Source: Cryptomeria japonica
Taxonomy: Eukaryota; Streptophyta; Pinopsida; Cupressales; Cupressaceae
Reading direction: 5' to 3'
DNA length: 64,000 bases
NCBI RefSeq assembly: GCF_030272615.1
Contig: NC_081414.1
Span: 234,824,233-234,888,232, forward strand
Position numbers and translations under genes: made by a program. Positions 1 through 12,900 of the stretch are shown here, one piece after another. Positions within the stretch are counted from its first letter, which is position 1. Each line of letters begins with the position of its first letter. The notes under the pieces were generated by a model, which was not told the origin of the DNA, ran no database searches, and saw nothing but the letters and a program-made list of their open reading frames with translations.

Positions 1-1750
1 TTAAAGCATATAAAGAGGATTCCCCATCATGAAGCAACACTTGAAGTTACTTTTTGTTCGTGAAGAGGAGCTCTTGAAGTCTACTCTCAAGCCTCTGCTC
101 ATGAAGTTCGCCTTGTCTCATGAAGTGATCTTTGAATTTTCATCCTTTCAACTCAAAATGATTCTTTCCAATCATCAAATCTCTTTTAATGTAGTGGTCT
201 TGTAGTCAATCTTGCAAATTCACCCTCAATTAGGAACACATGAAGTAAAATTCACTCTGTAACTTTTACACTTGAAATTCACCCTTGAAGCTCAAAACAT
301 GAAGTTCGCTCCACTCTGTCCATTCATGAAGTTTACCTTCATAGGGAATTTGCTCCATTTTCTCAAATCATGAAATTCACGCTCAACCTCCAACTCACGA
401 AGTGCATTTTGTATAAAGTTTGCTCCATTTTATTGGTTCGTGAAGTTCATTTGAATGGAATCCGCTCCTAACCATCAACTCATGAAGTAGACTTGTAAAA
501 ACTTTGCTCCAAATGTCCCAAACATGAAATTCACTCCACTTTTGTAACTCATGAAGTTGTGAATTTCGCTCCACTCTTGCAACTCATGAAGTTGTGAATT
601 TCGCTCCACTCTTGCAACTCATGAAGTTGTGATTTTCGCTCCTGGAAGGCAACTCATGAAGTTGTGAATTTCGCTTTTGGAAGGCAACTCATGAAGTTGT
701 AAATTTCATCCCAAGGAGTGTGCACATGATGTCTTATTTCAATCACATTGCTTGCTAGCTTGTTTCTTCCAAACATGAAATCCGCTCCAAAACTCTCAAA
801 CCTGAAGTTCGCTCCATCACTTCAACTCATGAAGTTGCTTCAAACATGAAATCCGCTCCAAAAGCCTCAAACTTGAAGTTCGCTCCATCACTCCAACTCA
901 TGAAGTTGCTTCAAACATGAAATCCGCTCCAAAAGTCTCATACTTGAAGTTCGCTCCAACACTCCAAGTCATGAAGTTGTTTCAAACATGAAATTCGCTC
1001 CAAATTGTGAGATCATGAAGTAGGAATTTCGCTTGGGTTGCTCAACTCATGAAGTAGAGAATTTCGCTCCAACTTAGCAACTCATGAAGTAGGGAATTTC
1101 GCTCCGATTGTTGAACTCATGAAGGTGCTCCAAATTGAATCTATTCGAGGCAAGTGTTATTAATCATTCTTCACTTCCCTTTCAACTTTGCTCATGTAGG
1201 CTTGGTCATGTGTGCTCATTGATGAATTTCGCTCCAAGGAAGCAAGTCATGAAGTTCAAGTTCGCTCCAAGGGGTGGAGTCATGAATTTCGCTCCGAAGT
1301 GCTAACTCCTGAAGTTCACTTGTGAGTGCTTGAACATGAAGTAAGTTGCTCTTCATCTCTTTATCTTCCATTTCGCTTGTGAAGCCTTGAAGACCCCAAC
1401 TCATGAAGCTCGCTCCAAAGTGCCAACTCTTGAAGTAGAAAAATTCACTCCGAAAGCTCAACTCATGAAATTTGCCCTTGATCGTTTGAAGATGAAGTAA
1501 TTGTTTTCAAATCTCTCCCATTCTTCCGCTTCCAACATGAACCAGCTCATTCCAAGGCCCTCAAGCATGAAATTCGTTCCAAGAGTCTCACTCATGAATT
1601 TCGTTTCAAACCCTGAGTTCATGAAGTTTTGAAGATGAAATTCACTCCCGAGGCTTTGAAGATGAAGTTTGCTCCTGAGGTTAAGTTCATGAAGTGGATT
1701 TCAAACCAAGACCAAACTCCTGCTTGCGCTCTCAACTTCAATACCTGATA
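1..1750. repeat. Degenerate 35-bp / 71-bp tandem repeat field
   Basis: The words CATGAAGTT and TTCGCTCCA recur throughout. From about 545 to 700 the unit is about 35 bp (AACTCATGAAGTTGTGAA, then TTTCGCTCC and a variable spacer). From about 770 to 1000 a higher-order unit of about 71 bp, made of two or three diverged 35-bp monomers, repeats three times. Short ORFs in the area are by-products of the periodicity. The array lies directly upstream of an LTR/primer-site junction at 2109, so it may be LTR-internal. That link is inference because no second LTR is in the window. Confidence 0.8.
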
Positions 1751-2108
1751 ACTTGCTCAACACGAGATCTTAGAGTGAGTCTTCGCTCTGTGGGAGAAAT
1801 TTAAGAAATTCACTACACAAGGAACATGTTCATGAAGTGAAGCTTGTTCTTTTAAGAGGGGCACTTGAAGTGACCTGCAAATTGACAATCCTTCCTTACT
1901 CATGATTGAACTCATCATGCCTAGACTTTGCAAACCTACTACACACTTATGCAAGACTATCCACCTGACTCCTAGCCATTTGAGCATCTATACCTTTCTA
2001 ATGCAAAGGCTAATAGCAAGGACACAACTAACAACTAAGGAAAAAGTGGGGGTCCTCATTTGCAATGGGGCGATGTGTGAATACCTCACAACACTACCAA
2101 ATTTAATA

Positions 2109-2120
2109 TGGTATCAGAGC
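2109..2120 (+). other. Retrotransposon primer binding site (initiator-Met tRNA)
   Basis: TGGTATCAGAGC is the usual plant Ty1/copia primer site, complementary to the 3' end of initiator Met-tRNA. It follows CTACCAAATTTAATA, which closely resembles the end of the 186-bp LTR at 15226-15411. The sequence further upstream does not match that LTR, so this is probably the 5' LTR end of a different element. No gag follows within 800 bp. Confidence 0.7.
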
Positions 2121-2942
2121 ATAAAGGATTATGTGCCTATTATTTAGTTTTCCTTATAGAGGTCATCTCTTTTGTATCTTGAGATCCAAGGCAAAATCAT
2201 TTTTGTGAGTAGTGATATGTGAGCAGCGTGTCAATTTAGAATAGAAGGTACAATCGTTTAATATTTGTTTTCAATTGGTCCCCATTTATTCCTCTGTTCA
2301 TGTATGCTCATTTCACCCAATCAAAGAATTGTGGGGGTGAAATCTGCTATTGCAGCCCATTTTACGTCTTTGTTTTGATTGTTGTTTCTATTGTTGCCAT
2401 TGTAGCGGATATAAGCTAGTTCTAGAGCTTTATTCCTTTGAAAATTGTCATTATTTGAGCAAATTTTGTCAAGTTTGGTCCTGAGGTCTTTGACATTGGT
2501 TTCTCTGATTTTGGAGCTCCACCAAATTGCTAAGTTTGTGAAAATTTGTTGTCATTGCCAAAGTTGTGCGTTGAAGATGTGAGAGGCAGATAAGGCACAA
2601 TTATCTCCACCTAAAGTGTGGGAAATCATCTCTGAAGAGCTGTTTGTCATCCTAAGCGGCGGCTCTTGCATTCTTCCGCCCAACTTGAGAAGATCATGAC
2701 ATCTGCACCAATCTTGGTATGGCGCAGGTCATTGAATCTCCATATGTATGGCGATTTGAGGGCACTAGTGTGCAGTAGCCTGAATTTTTTAGTGGGCGAT
2801 AAATTGCCATTGAGGAAAAGTTTGATTTGTTCAACGAGCAGCAACCTTTGTGTATGAGTTAATCTTGGGCGTGAAATGTCTTCGCCCAAGTTCTGAAGGT
2901 GCTGCCATTGGAGATAAAGCAAATTATTGGATTCTCAAGCTG
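2121..2942. other. Non-coding stretch, probably internal sequence of a dead retroelement
   Basis: Short ORFs exist on both strands (for example a 91-codon minus-strand frame at 2647-2922), but I recognise none of them and none is conserved-looking. It continues beyond the inserted LTR at 2948-4590. Confidence 0.4.
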
Positions 2943-4595
2943 TTGTGTGTAATGTCCCCACTTTGAAATATAATTTAATAATAAATAATAACAAATACAA
3001 AAGAATAAAAATAAGAATTAAATATAAAAGAATATAATTAAATAAAAATTTGATTAGAGTTAGTGAATGTAATGTCATGAAAGTGTGCGTGCTACCAGTT
3101 GCCATGAACTTACATTCCAAGTGAATCCCTCGAACATTGTATGAAGTATGGGCGTGTCTGATAATACGGCGAGGGACTTTATGGGCTAGGCCAAACAGGC
3201 ATTTGAGAGCCGATACAGGACATAGTTGTGCCACCCGATATCAAGATATTCTTACAGCCCAATGGAATAACTATACAGGAAATCGAAAAACTATTTATAA
3301 ATGAAGAAATTGACTATCTCCCAGTCAGCGGTTAAGAAGGAATAATATTGGCAAAGGCAGCAATGTAATATGATAGATATGAGATATTAATCCCAACATA
3401 AGGAAGGAATACGATCTGCTAAGGTACCAGCGCAGTTATTAAAAGGTTGAGTTTATTATCAAACAGCGATCCTTTGATATTAAAGTATTAAAACAAACCA
3501 CAGTAATGATACACCAAGATCAACATTGTCTTGATACCGTAATTCTCAAGTAATACAATATGCTGAGGCAGTGAAGTAACTAAGGTGAAATCCAGTAATA
3601 CGAGTTGGTCAAAGACAATGAAGAGATGCGATTCATTAGTTTTCTGAAGAATTATTATTATCCGTAAGATGCGGTCACATAAATCTTTAATTAGAGAAAA
3701 GGAGCGATGAGTTTAAGAGAACCTATCTACTGTGAAGAGACGTGCCCCAAGAGATGTTACCAATCAAGGTATATAATATCAAATCCATTCTATACAGGAA
3801 GGAGGGGTTTTTTTCATCTCTTTTAATTATCCTGGGGGGATCTGCTCTATATTGAGTGATTGCCTTTGGCATTGTTAGTTGCATATACAAAAGGAAAGAA
3901 AAGGAGATAATATTGGCAACCATCGAATAGATTGGGAATTATTATGTATAGTCTGTGCCATCCATCAGATCAGAACTGAACTGTTGTTAAGTTACAGGCA
4001 GTAACATCCTTGTTGTTAGCGGTATGCATAGCGATGCGCTTAGTATGTATAATATAGAAGGCTGCTGATGTTGCTATGCAGAATCTAATAATATTATGAA
4101 TATTAATAATGACATAATAATTATAACTTACTGTAATACGGGTGACTGCTCTGCAGATATATATTTATTAATAATATCTGAAAATAGATAAAGGTATATG
4201 AATATATAAATATAAATATAAATATATCTCTATATAAATACATATATAGAAATAACGCTTTGATCAGACAAATAAAATCAGAATATAAATCAGAAGAATT
4301 CTTAAGTTATATGTTTTTCTGTTATGACTGTTAGTATTAAAGAAGTTGGGAAAGGAGACGTTTTCACGTAGGGGACATTCCAATTGGTTTGACTCTTGCA
4401 TTAAGAATTATGGATGTATGATAGATGAACATTTATTTATTAATAGTTAATTGATTGAGTTGTGGAATATCATTGATTTGATTCATGTTAAGGTGGAATT
4501 GTCTCCTAATGTATTTAGTTTGAGTCATAAGTATATTGAAATAGATTAATTATGGTTAAAATATGCGTAGACCTAGTAGGGGACATTACATTGTG
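2943..4595. mobile_element. Probable solo LTR (1643 bp) with TTGTG target duplication
   Basis: The segment 2948-4590 begins TGTAATGTCCCC and ends GGGGACATTACA, a perfect 12-bp terminal inverted repeat starting TG and ending CA. It is flanked on both sides by TTGTG (2943-2947 and 4591-4595), the 5-bp duplication made by LTR-element integration. The interior is AT-rich with no coding region, primer site or polypurine tract. Those are the marks of a solo LTR left by unequal recombination. A non-autonomous TIR element is the alternative, but the TG..CA ends and 5-bp duplication favour an LTR. Confidence 0.75.
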
Positions 4596-5302
4596 ATAGA
4601 ATTTCCTGCTATGGACCTAATCCCTATGCTAGGCTATGAGCCTTCATTGTTTAGGTTGCCACTATTTTTTGGCAAAAGTAACCTTTTGATGCAATTTTGA
4701 GGATGACTTTGGCTTCTGCTGCTGCCTAAAACAAGTCACCAGCAAGGATAGAGAACAATGTGTGTCGTGATCTGCGACATGGTGCAGCATGTGGGAAATC
4801 GTGGCTTATTTGCTAGAACCTCTGGAAACTATGCCATCATTATCAGTCAACTCTTTTAGTGACACCACCATTTGGAGCTATGACCCTTGTGCTGCACCCG
4901 AGCTAGTTCTAGTGTAGTAGGTTGAATGTTGTTTCACCTTTTTAGTCATTTCAAGTTACTTTTATTTTTTAATTAGAGCAGCATTTTTTATTATGGTTGT
5001 TCGGGAGTTGTGAGATGCAATTATTAGGAATTGAAATCCGTTTTTAGAGTGAACAATGTAAAACTATGGTTTTCTCTCTTTCATGATAATTTGGGAGAAA
5101 AAAAAAAGAGAGAAAAAAAAAAATCCAAGGGTATCAAATCACTTTTAAACAAAAATTTGAGGGGGGGGGGGGAGATGACTCTTTTGTCTAAAATAATGTC
5201 TAAATGTTCTTTTCCTTAAGGTGTTATTTTTATTCTTATATTATCGTCTTCTCTCCTGAGTGATGAAAAATAAGACTAGAAAGCACTTTATTTGCTAACA
5301 AA
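4596..5302. other. Intergenic or element-1 leader sequence, no gene seen
   Basis: It holds an A-rich/GA-rich tract near 5100-5125 and a G-run near 5160-5173. No LTR or primer site for element 1 could be found here, so the 5' end of that element appears to be missing or diverged. Confidence 0.4.
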
Positions 5303-8300
5303 ATGGTCAGCAGTTCTCCAAAGTTTCTTCTCCCAGATTCCCAATTGTTACGTGGAAATAATTATTTTGCCTGGAAGATGAAACTCAAAATTCAACTCGA
5401 GTTTGAAGAAGTCTGGGATGTGGTTAGTGGAATCACAACAAGACATAAAATGGATGTTGATGAGCAAAAGAAATTTGATCAAGTTGATAGAAAAACAAAA
5501 TTGATCATTATGTTCAGCGTGTCTGATGAAGTTTAATGTTTCATCCGAGACTCGTCCATAGCCAAAGACGCATGGGACAAGCTCAAGACAGTAAATGAGG
5601 CAAAGAATCAGAATCAAAATCTGCATTTGCAAAGTTAGCTACATAGCCTAAAGATGAAGAATGGACACAGTTAGAATCCTTCCTCAAAAGGGTAGCAGAG
5701 TTGAGAGCTTTGCTACTCGCATTAAGACAAATAGTTGATGATGCTGTCTTGGTGCCTATTGTCTTATGGGCACTACCATCCAAATACGTGGTTTTTGTGA
5801 CAACATTGAACTTCACAGAGAAGACACCTACTTTTGAGAAGTTGGTGAATCTACTATAGAAAGAAGAGTTTATAATCCAGGAACATGGTGAGGATGATCA
5901 TGCAATGACTACACATCATAAAGGCAAGAAGCCTATGAAGTAGTCTAGTGGACAACCCAAATCGAGCAATTCATCCAAAATTCAAAAGAAGTGTCCAATA
6001 TGCAAAAGGGTTGGACATGATGTGAAAAATTGTTGGTAAAACTCCTTGGCCAAAGGATCATCCAACAAATCACATCCAAAGAAGCCATTTCAAAGTGGCA
6101 ATACATGATGGAAATAGAAGAACAAACATAAACAAGGCAATGTTGTTGAAGCAAAAGATCTTCTAGACGAGGAATATGTGTTTTCAGCCCATACTTCAAA
6201 AGATGGTTCACAATCAACCTCACTATGGTATGTGGACGTGGGTGCTACAAAGCACATGACTAGACAAAGGGAGTGGTTTCTCACATTGAAACCTCATCAC
6301 GGTATAGCCACTCTTGGGGATGATACCATTTATGACATCAAAGGTATTGGTAGCATCTCTTTATAGTTTGGCATACATTGCTGCATGCTTACTGATGTTT
6401 TGTACGTGCTAGGAATTACCAAAAATCTTCTTTTTGTTAATCAATTTCTTGATCATAACCTTAATTTTGAATTTGATACGAATCAGGATAAAAAGGTATG
6501 TCTTATCAAAGATAAGTCTAAAAATGCACAGATTGTTGCCAGTACCACTGAGATCGGTAAAATGTTTAGGTTTCATACGATTGCTAATAATCAAGCCTTG
6601 GTAGCTAAAGATGGTGATCTAGCTATGCTTTGGCATATCATAGATTTGGTCATTTGAGCACTAGTTACTTGCTAACACTTAGTAAGAAAAGCATGGTAAA
6701 AGGGCTTCCCTCACTTGAGAAGTCGAGTGCCAGATGTTCCAGTCGTAGTGCAAGCCAACCTTTGCAGCTGGTACATACTGATCTGTGCGGCCCCATGGCA
6801 CTAAGTCATAATGGATATAGGTACTTTCAGCTTTTTGTTGACGATCACACAAGGAAAATGTGGGTATATTGTTTGCAACATAAAGATGAAGCTTTTTTCT
6901 ATTTCACAGAGTTTCGCACTTATGTGGAGAAATATACAAATCACTGTATTCTTTTCCTTTGCTTAGATCGAGAGGGGGAATACAATAGCACTAATTCTCC
7001 ACGCACCTAAAGGAAAATGGAATCCGGTGTCAACTGACTGCAACATACACACCTTAGCAAAATGGAGTTGCTGAACAGAGAAATTGCATCATCATGGAGA
7101 TGGTTCGAAGCATGTTGAAGGATTCTCAACTAGGACGTGCATATTTGGCTAAAGCTGTGCACACAATAGTTTATCTTCTAAATCATGCACCAATCAAAGC
7201 ACTTGATGGCATCACAATAGAAGAAGCATGGACAAGGGTAAAGCCATCTATCTCTCACCTTCGTGTGTTTGGATGCACTTCCTATATGCACATTCCTAAA
7301 CAAAAAAGAAAGAAGCTTCATGAAAAATGAATGCAATGTATTCTTCTTGGATATTGTAATGAGTCTTAAGGGATATTGCCTTATGGATCCTAACACAAAG
7401 AAGATGTACATTAGTAGAGATGTAATTTTTGATGAGAAGAGTGAGTCAAGTTCTCTCACATCATCACTTGCTCCTAATAGTGCTCCAATATTCAACATGG
7501 ATGGGAAAAATGATGGGGATGTTGATAGTCAATCTAATTCAACACCTACAAATGTCACAAGACCTAAGTGGTATAGTAGTACCGTTCGTGATGCAAAGCT
7601 AGATGGAGTTCTAGACACTTCCACTTCAGGTCCAAGGACTCGCAGCATGGCTTGCAATGAGGTAAATCAAAGCCTTCTAATGTTCAGGAAGCACAAGAAT
7701 CAAAGCCTTGGAAAGAGGCTATGGATGCAGAGTATCAATCTCTAATGAAAAACAACACCTGGGAGCTTGTTGATCTATCACTTGGTAAGAAAGCAGTTAG
7801 ATGTAAATGGATATTTAAGACTAAATATAAGGCAAATGGTAGTATAGACAAACACAAGGCTAGACTTGTAGCCAAGGGTTATGCCCAAAAAGAAGTGATA
7901 GACTATGAAGAAACATTCACTCCCACAACAAAAATTAAAACCATTAGAATGATTTTTGCTTTAGCTGCCCAACTTGGATGGAAACTATACCAAATGGATG
8001 TAAAAAGTGCATTTCTCAATGGAGACCTTAAGGAAGAGGTCTATATTACCCAACCAGAGGGATACATTGTACTTGGTAAAGAAGAAAAGGTATGCAAATT
8101 TGTTAAGTCCCTATATGATCTCAAACAAGCTCCTAGAGTGTGGTATATTAAAATTGTTGAACATCTGCTACAACATGGTTTCACTGGGCATCAATATGAT
8201 CCTAATCTTTATCTCAAGGATCAAGGAGGTGATATTGTGATCATGAATGTATATGTTGACAACTTTGTTATCATAGGTAGCTTAGAAGCAATGGTTGAAA

Positions 8301-8813
8301 CAACCAAAAATGATCTCAAGAAGGCTTTTGATATGACAGATCTCAAGCTATTGCACTATTGTTTTGGTTTGGAGGTATGGCAAACAAATCAACATATGTT
8401 TGTATCTCAAAGAAAATATGCCAAGACATTGCTTGTGAAGTTTAGAATGATGGATTCCAAACCCATGTCTACACCTATGGAATCAGGATTGCAGTTATCT
8501 ACATCTAATCCATCTCCTCAAGTGAATGCAACTTTTTATTGAAAGATGATTGGAGGTTTGATTTACGTGACATATAGTAGACCAAATATTGGTTTTGTTG
8601 TTAATTATCTTTCACGATTCATGCAAGAACCAAGAATATGTCATTGGAAAGTAGCAAAATGGGTACTAAGATATATCCAAGGTACATTGAATCATGGTTT
8701 GGAATATAAAAAGGATGATCAATTCTTCTTGACAGGATACATAGATGCAGACAATGTAGGTTCAGTTGATGATAGAAAATTGATATCAGGATTTGTTTTC
8801 TTCCTAGATTCAG
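5303..8813 (+). pseudogene. Element 1: decayed Ty1/copia gag-pol, 5' part
   Basis: This is a retrotransposon polyprotein broken by many stops and frameshifts. In order: gag opening with LLPDSQLLRGNNYFAWKMKL (5330-5400), with an early in-frame TAA near 5534; a CCHC zinc knuckle CPICKRVGHDVKNC (5992-6033); a protease box with DVGAT where DSGAT is usual; an integrase core HTDLCGPM near 6776 and CLDREGEY near 6960, with the HHCC cysteines deleted; a long reverse-transcriptase frame (7721-8542) with KWIFKTKYKANGSIDKHKAR and QMDVKSAFLNG; and an active-site box YVDN instead of YVDD. RNase H starts near 8740 and is cut at 8813 by element 2, resuming at 14823. The element is clearly dead. Confidence 0.93.
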
Positions 8814-9464
8814 TGTAAAGTTTTATTCAATTGCAATAAAAGAACAAATTATATATGTGAGAATTTTATATGATTATATTGTCTAATAATCTGATTGTTT
8901 TGTTGCAGGCTGAAGGAGAGATATCATTAATATTTTATATGTCTTCTCCAAATGATTCATGTCGGGCTTTATATGTTGTAGAAGACCGGTCAATAGATGT
9001 CTTGACCGGTCATGTCTTTTAGACATGACTGATCAAGGCACCTATTGATCAGTGTCTTTCCATATTGCACATCCCGATTTCGGTTATGTTTGGTAACTAA
9101 CATTTAATACTTAAACACTCGGTTGAAACGGTGTTAGTTATGATGCTTTGTTAATGGCTTGATTATAAATGTTTATCGGTATGAACTAAACCCGATAACA
9201 AATAGCATTACATATGCTATCGGGTTATTAGCCCGATAGCATTTAGATCGACGCTTAACTATGTTAAGCAAGTCATCGATCTAATCCATCTTTATCCAAT
9301 GCCAATATCATAATCATGATCAATGTTACAATCTTATAAACATATTCAGTTCGGAAAGCATAAATCAGATAATCTAATAGCATAGATGAATAAACCATAA
9401 CAGAATAAAGGAGATTAACGGGTTAGAGAAGTCTTATCTTGCAGAAGCTACTAATGCATTAGCA
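8814..9464 (-). repeat. Element 2 LTR (3' LTR in element orientation), 651 bp
   Basis: It matches 14040-14817 along its length apart from scattered substitutions and two missing blocks of 63 and 64 bp. It contains a perfect hairpin at 9215-9241 with arms TGCTATCGGG and CCCGATAGCA. Confidence 0.95.
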
Positions 9465-9473
9465 CTCCCTCTT
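9465..9473 (-). other. Element 2 polypurine tract
   Basis: On the minus strand AAGAGGGAG immediately precedes the 3' LTR, the expected position for plus-strand priming. Confidence 0.8.
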
Positions 9474-10054
9474 AGCTTTGGAAGATAGATAAAGTAACCT
9501 GCATCACATTTCTCATTCATAACCAGAATAATGTCAGTCTCCAAGAATATATATCATCTATACATATGATATGAAGTACCATCAGGACACAAGATACAAA
9601 TATAAAACATCACTCTAAGTATGTGACATAGAGTATCACCTAACCATGTGATATAAAAGATTCATCATTTCATTATGACAAGATATCACCTGAACATGTG
9701 ATATCAGTATTGCCTAAACACGCAATACTAAGGATAAACATATGAGGATGGTTAAATTCTCATCTTATCCAGGTTGTGATATGTGCACAAACATTTTATA
9801 CAAATGTTTTATCACAACACCATCATGGCACATCCATGACATACCAAAGATCCAACATGATAACTGGTTTAGAGAATCATAAGATCGTCACCTTATGATG
9901 TCTGCATACAAGTGTTCATAATCTGAGAGATCGTCACCTCTTAGATATGAACACGGGGGGTGAAACCCAAAATGTCCCAACATGACAAAAGAAGTTTACA
10001 CATTAAACATCTTATTTACAAAGCATATTACCTTTCTATCATACCTAAACCTTT
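9474..10054 (-). other. Element 2 untranslated 3' internal region
   Basis: This lies between the pol stop codon and the polypurine tract. It holds several short direct repeats built on GTGATAT/ATCACCT words (about 9610-9700) and paired blocks with TCGTCACCT near 9885-9935. No coding potential was seen. Confidence 0.6.
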
Positions 10055-12900
10055 TCAAAAGTGATCAATCTTCACTCTGGAAAGAGGTTTGGTCAGAATG
10101 TCTGCAGTTTGATCTCCTGTACAAACATATTCTAATTGAATTACATTCCTGTCAACCATATCTCGTACATAGTGGTATGGGATCTCAATATGTTTGGACC
10201 TGTCACGGAATACTGGATTTACTGAAAGTTTTATGCAGCTCTGATTGTCACAATGAATAATAGTAGGTTTCATAGGTTCTCCAAACAATCCCACAAGCAA
10301 CTTCCTAAGCCATACTGCCTCTCGGGCAGCCATAGAAGTTGCAATATATTCGGCCTCGGTGGAACTTTGAGCTACAAAAGACTGCTTTCTGCTGATCCAA
10401 GATATCATGGTTGAACCTAAACTGAAACAACACCCTGAAGTGCTTTTTCTGTCAGTCACGCTGCCAGCCCAATCTGAATTTGTAAATCTGTGTAGATCTA
10501 TATCAACTTTCTCATATTTAAGACCAAGGTTTAGGGTACCTTGTAAGTATCTCATAATATGTTTTACTGCCACCAGGTGTATCTCCTTAGGTTCACACAT
10601 AAACTGACTTAGAGCATTAACAACATAACATATATCTGGCCTTGTATTTAATAGATACATTAGGGACCCAATCATCTGCCTGTACTGAGTAGGATCAGTG
10701 GATTGTGATTCTGCTGTTGGTTCTTTAAGTTTATGTAAGTTGGTTTCCATAGGAGGGGTCATGGGCCTACAGTTTAGCATTCCGAATCTCGTCAAAATGT
10801 CCAAGGTGTACATTCCTTGGTTTAGAACAATATTATTGGAATTCTGCCATACTTCTAACCCTAGAAAGTAATGAAGTAGTCCCAAGTCCATATCAAATTC
10901 TGTGGATAGATCTTTCTTGCATTGATCTATAAGGTGATCATCTCCTATGATTAATAGGTCATCAACATATAAAATCAATTTATTTCTTTTGTAGTCGAGA
11001 TTAGGATCTGCATCATTTTTAGTGAAACCTAGTTTTGAGAGATAGGTGTCAATTCTTTCATACCAGGCCCTGGGAGCCTGTTTGAGCCCATAGAGAGCTT
11101 TCTTAAGTCTACATACATGAGACTCTGCATTATGAATTTCAAACCCTTCAGGTTGCTCTAGGTAGACTTCTTTTGAGATCTCACCATTTAAAAATGCTGT
11201 CTTAACATCCATCTGGTGTACCTTCCATCCCTTTGCTGCTGCAATGGCTAGTACAACTCTTACCGATGTATATCTGGCAACAGGTACAAAAGTTTCTTCA
11301 TAATCTAATCCTTCCCTTTGTGAGAACCCTCTAGCTACAAATCTGGCCTTGTGTTTTTCAATACTACCATCTGAAGCTTGTTTGATCTTGAAAATCCATT
11401 TAGATGAAACAACAAATTTCTTAGTTGGCCTAGGAACAATCTCCCAAACATCATTCTTCATAATGGATTGATACTCTTCAGACATGGCATCCTTCCATAC
11501 TTGATGTTCAAGTGCATCTGATATATTGTTTGGTTCAACTTTAGAGAGATCATTCATAAGGGCAACATAGCTAGTGAATTTATTAGGCCTTTTACTTTCC
11601 CTTAAGGTTCCTGAAGGAGCAGTAAAGTTCTGAGCTTCTGTTACAGTCTTGGTGGCCCATGGTGGTCTTTTCTTGAGTTTTTCTCTAGGTGGGTTTTGAG
11701 TTTCACCTATAGTCTCCTCAGGATTCTCCCTTTGAAGCTCAGGGGTAGGATCTTCTTCTATGTTAGGAGTAGGGATATAGATTTCAGGTTCTATTGTACT
11801 TTGGGCTCTTTTGAAGGCTAAGTCTTCTTCAAAGATTACATCCCTACTAAGTTCAATATTTCTTTGACCTTGTATATAAATTCTATAGACCTTGGATGTT
11901 TCACTATATCCTACAAGTATTCCCCTTTTTCCAGAAGGTTCTAGTTTTAGTCTTTTCTCTTTAGGTACATGTATATAGAGAAGACACCCAAATATCCTAA
12001 GGTGGCTGATATCTGACTTTATTTTGGTGAAGACTTCCTCAGGAGTTTTATCTTCAAGGTGGGAGTGAGGACATCTGTTTTGTATATATACCGCAGTTCT
12101 AGTTGCTTCTGCCCAAAGTTTGATATTTAGATTTTGATCAAGGATCATGGCTTTGGCAGCTTCTACAATAGTCCTATTTTTCCTCTCAGCTACCCCATTT
12201 TGTTGAGGATTATAAGGTATTGTTAACTCCCTTTTAATCCCTGAATTCTTACAAAAATCTTTAAATAATTCTGAAGTATATTCCCCCCCATTGTCAGTTC
12301 TTAGGGTTTTAATTTTATTTCCTGAGTAGTTCTCCGTTAGTGATTTGAATTCTTTAAACCTATTGAGGATCTCTTCTGATTCTTTACATTTCAGAAAGTA
12401 GATCCAAGTTTTCCTAGAGTAGTCATTAACAAATATTACATAATACAAAATTCCCCCTAGAGAGGGTTCAGACATAGGTCCACATACATCAGAATGAACT
12501 AATTCTAATATTTTGCTTGTCTTCCTAGTACTATTTTGGAAGGCACCCTTGGTATTTTTACCTAGGGCACATCCCTTGCATGCCTCTGAATGATATTGCT
12601 TCAACTTAGGTAGACCTGTGACAAGATTTCCCATAGATGATAAAACCCTATAGTTCAGGTGGCCTAGTCTTCTATGCCACACCTCATTTGCATTTGTGGC
12701 TTCATGAATTAAGGCTAAGTTGGGCTCTGTGCATAGCTCATACAAATAGCCTTGTCTTTGTCCAATGATTTTAGCTTTCTTGATGGTAGAATTTCTCGGC
12801 TAAGCCAACACCTTGTTTTCCATGAAGGTCACTCTGTATCCATTATCCTCTAGTGTTGATATGGAGACTAGATTTCTTTTGATGCCAGGGACATATAGTA
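10055..12900 (-). pseudogene. Element 2 pol: integrase, reverse transcriptase, RNase H
   Basis: A 2.7-kb open frame (12745-10055) carries the retrotransposon replication enzymes. It starts with a GAG-pre-integrase zinc domain (HRRLGHLNYR, CKGCALGK). The integrase core follows with its D,D,E residues (VHSDVCGPM, RTDNGGEYTS, NGVAERKNRT). The reverse transcriptase has HQMDVKTAFLNG and an intact YVDDLLI box. RNase H has STEAEYIA, HCDNQSCIKL and a C-terminal ADILTKPL. A TAG at 12800-12802 interrupts the upstream continuation where tryptophan (TGG) would be expected. A one-base shift near 12900-12907 separates it from gag. All catalytic motifs survive, so only these two lesions are obvious. Confidence 0.95.

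Noticed and set aside
545-710. Regularly spaced 35-bp repeats that might suggest a CRISPR array
   Set aside because: Monomers are adjacent and degenerate with no unique spacers, the sequence is eukaryotic, and there are no cas genes. It is a minisatellite.
1216-1461. 81-codon minus-strand ORF
   Set aside because: It lies wholly in the tandem repeat field. Its internal repeats only reflect the DNA periodicity.
2646-2922. 91-codon minus-strand ORF as a gene
   Set aside because: No motif or splice context was recognised. The overlapping plus-strand frame is equally open.
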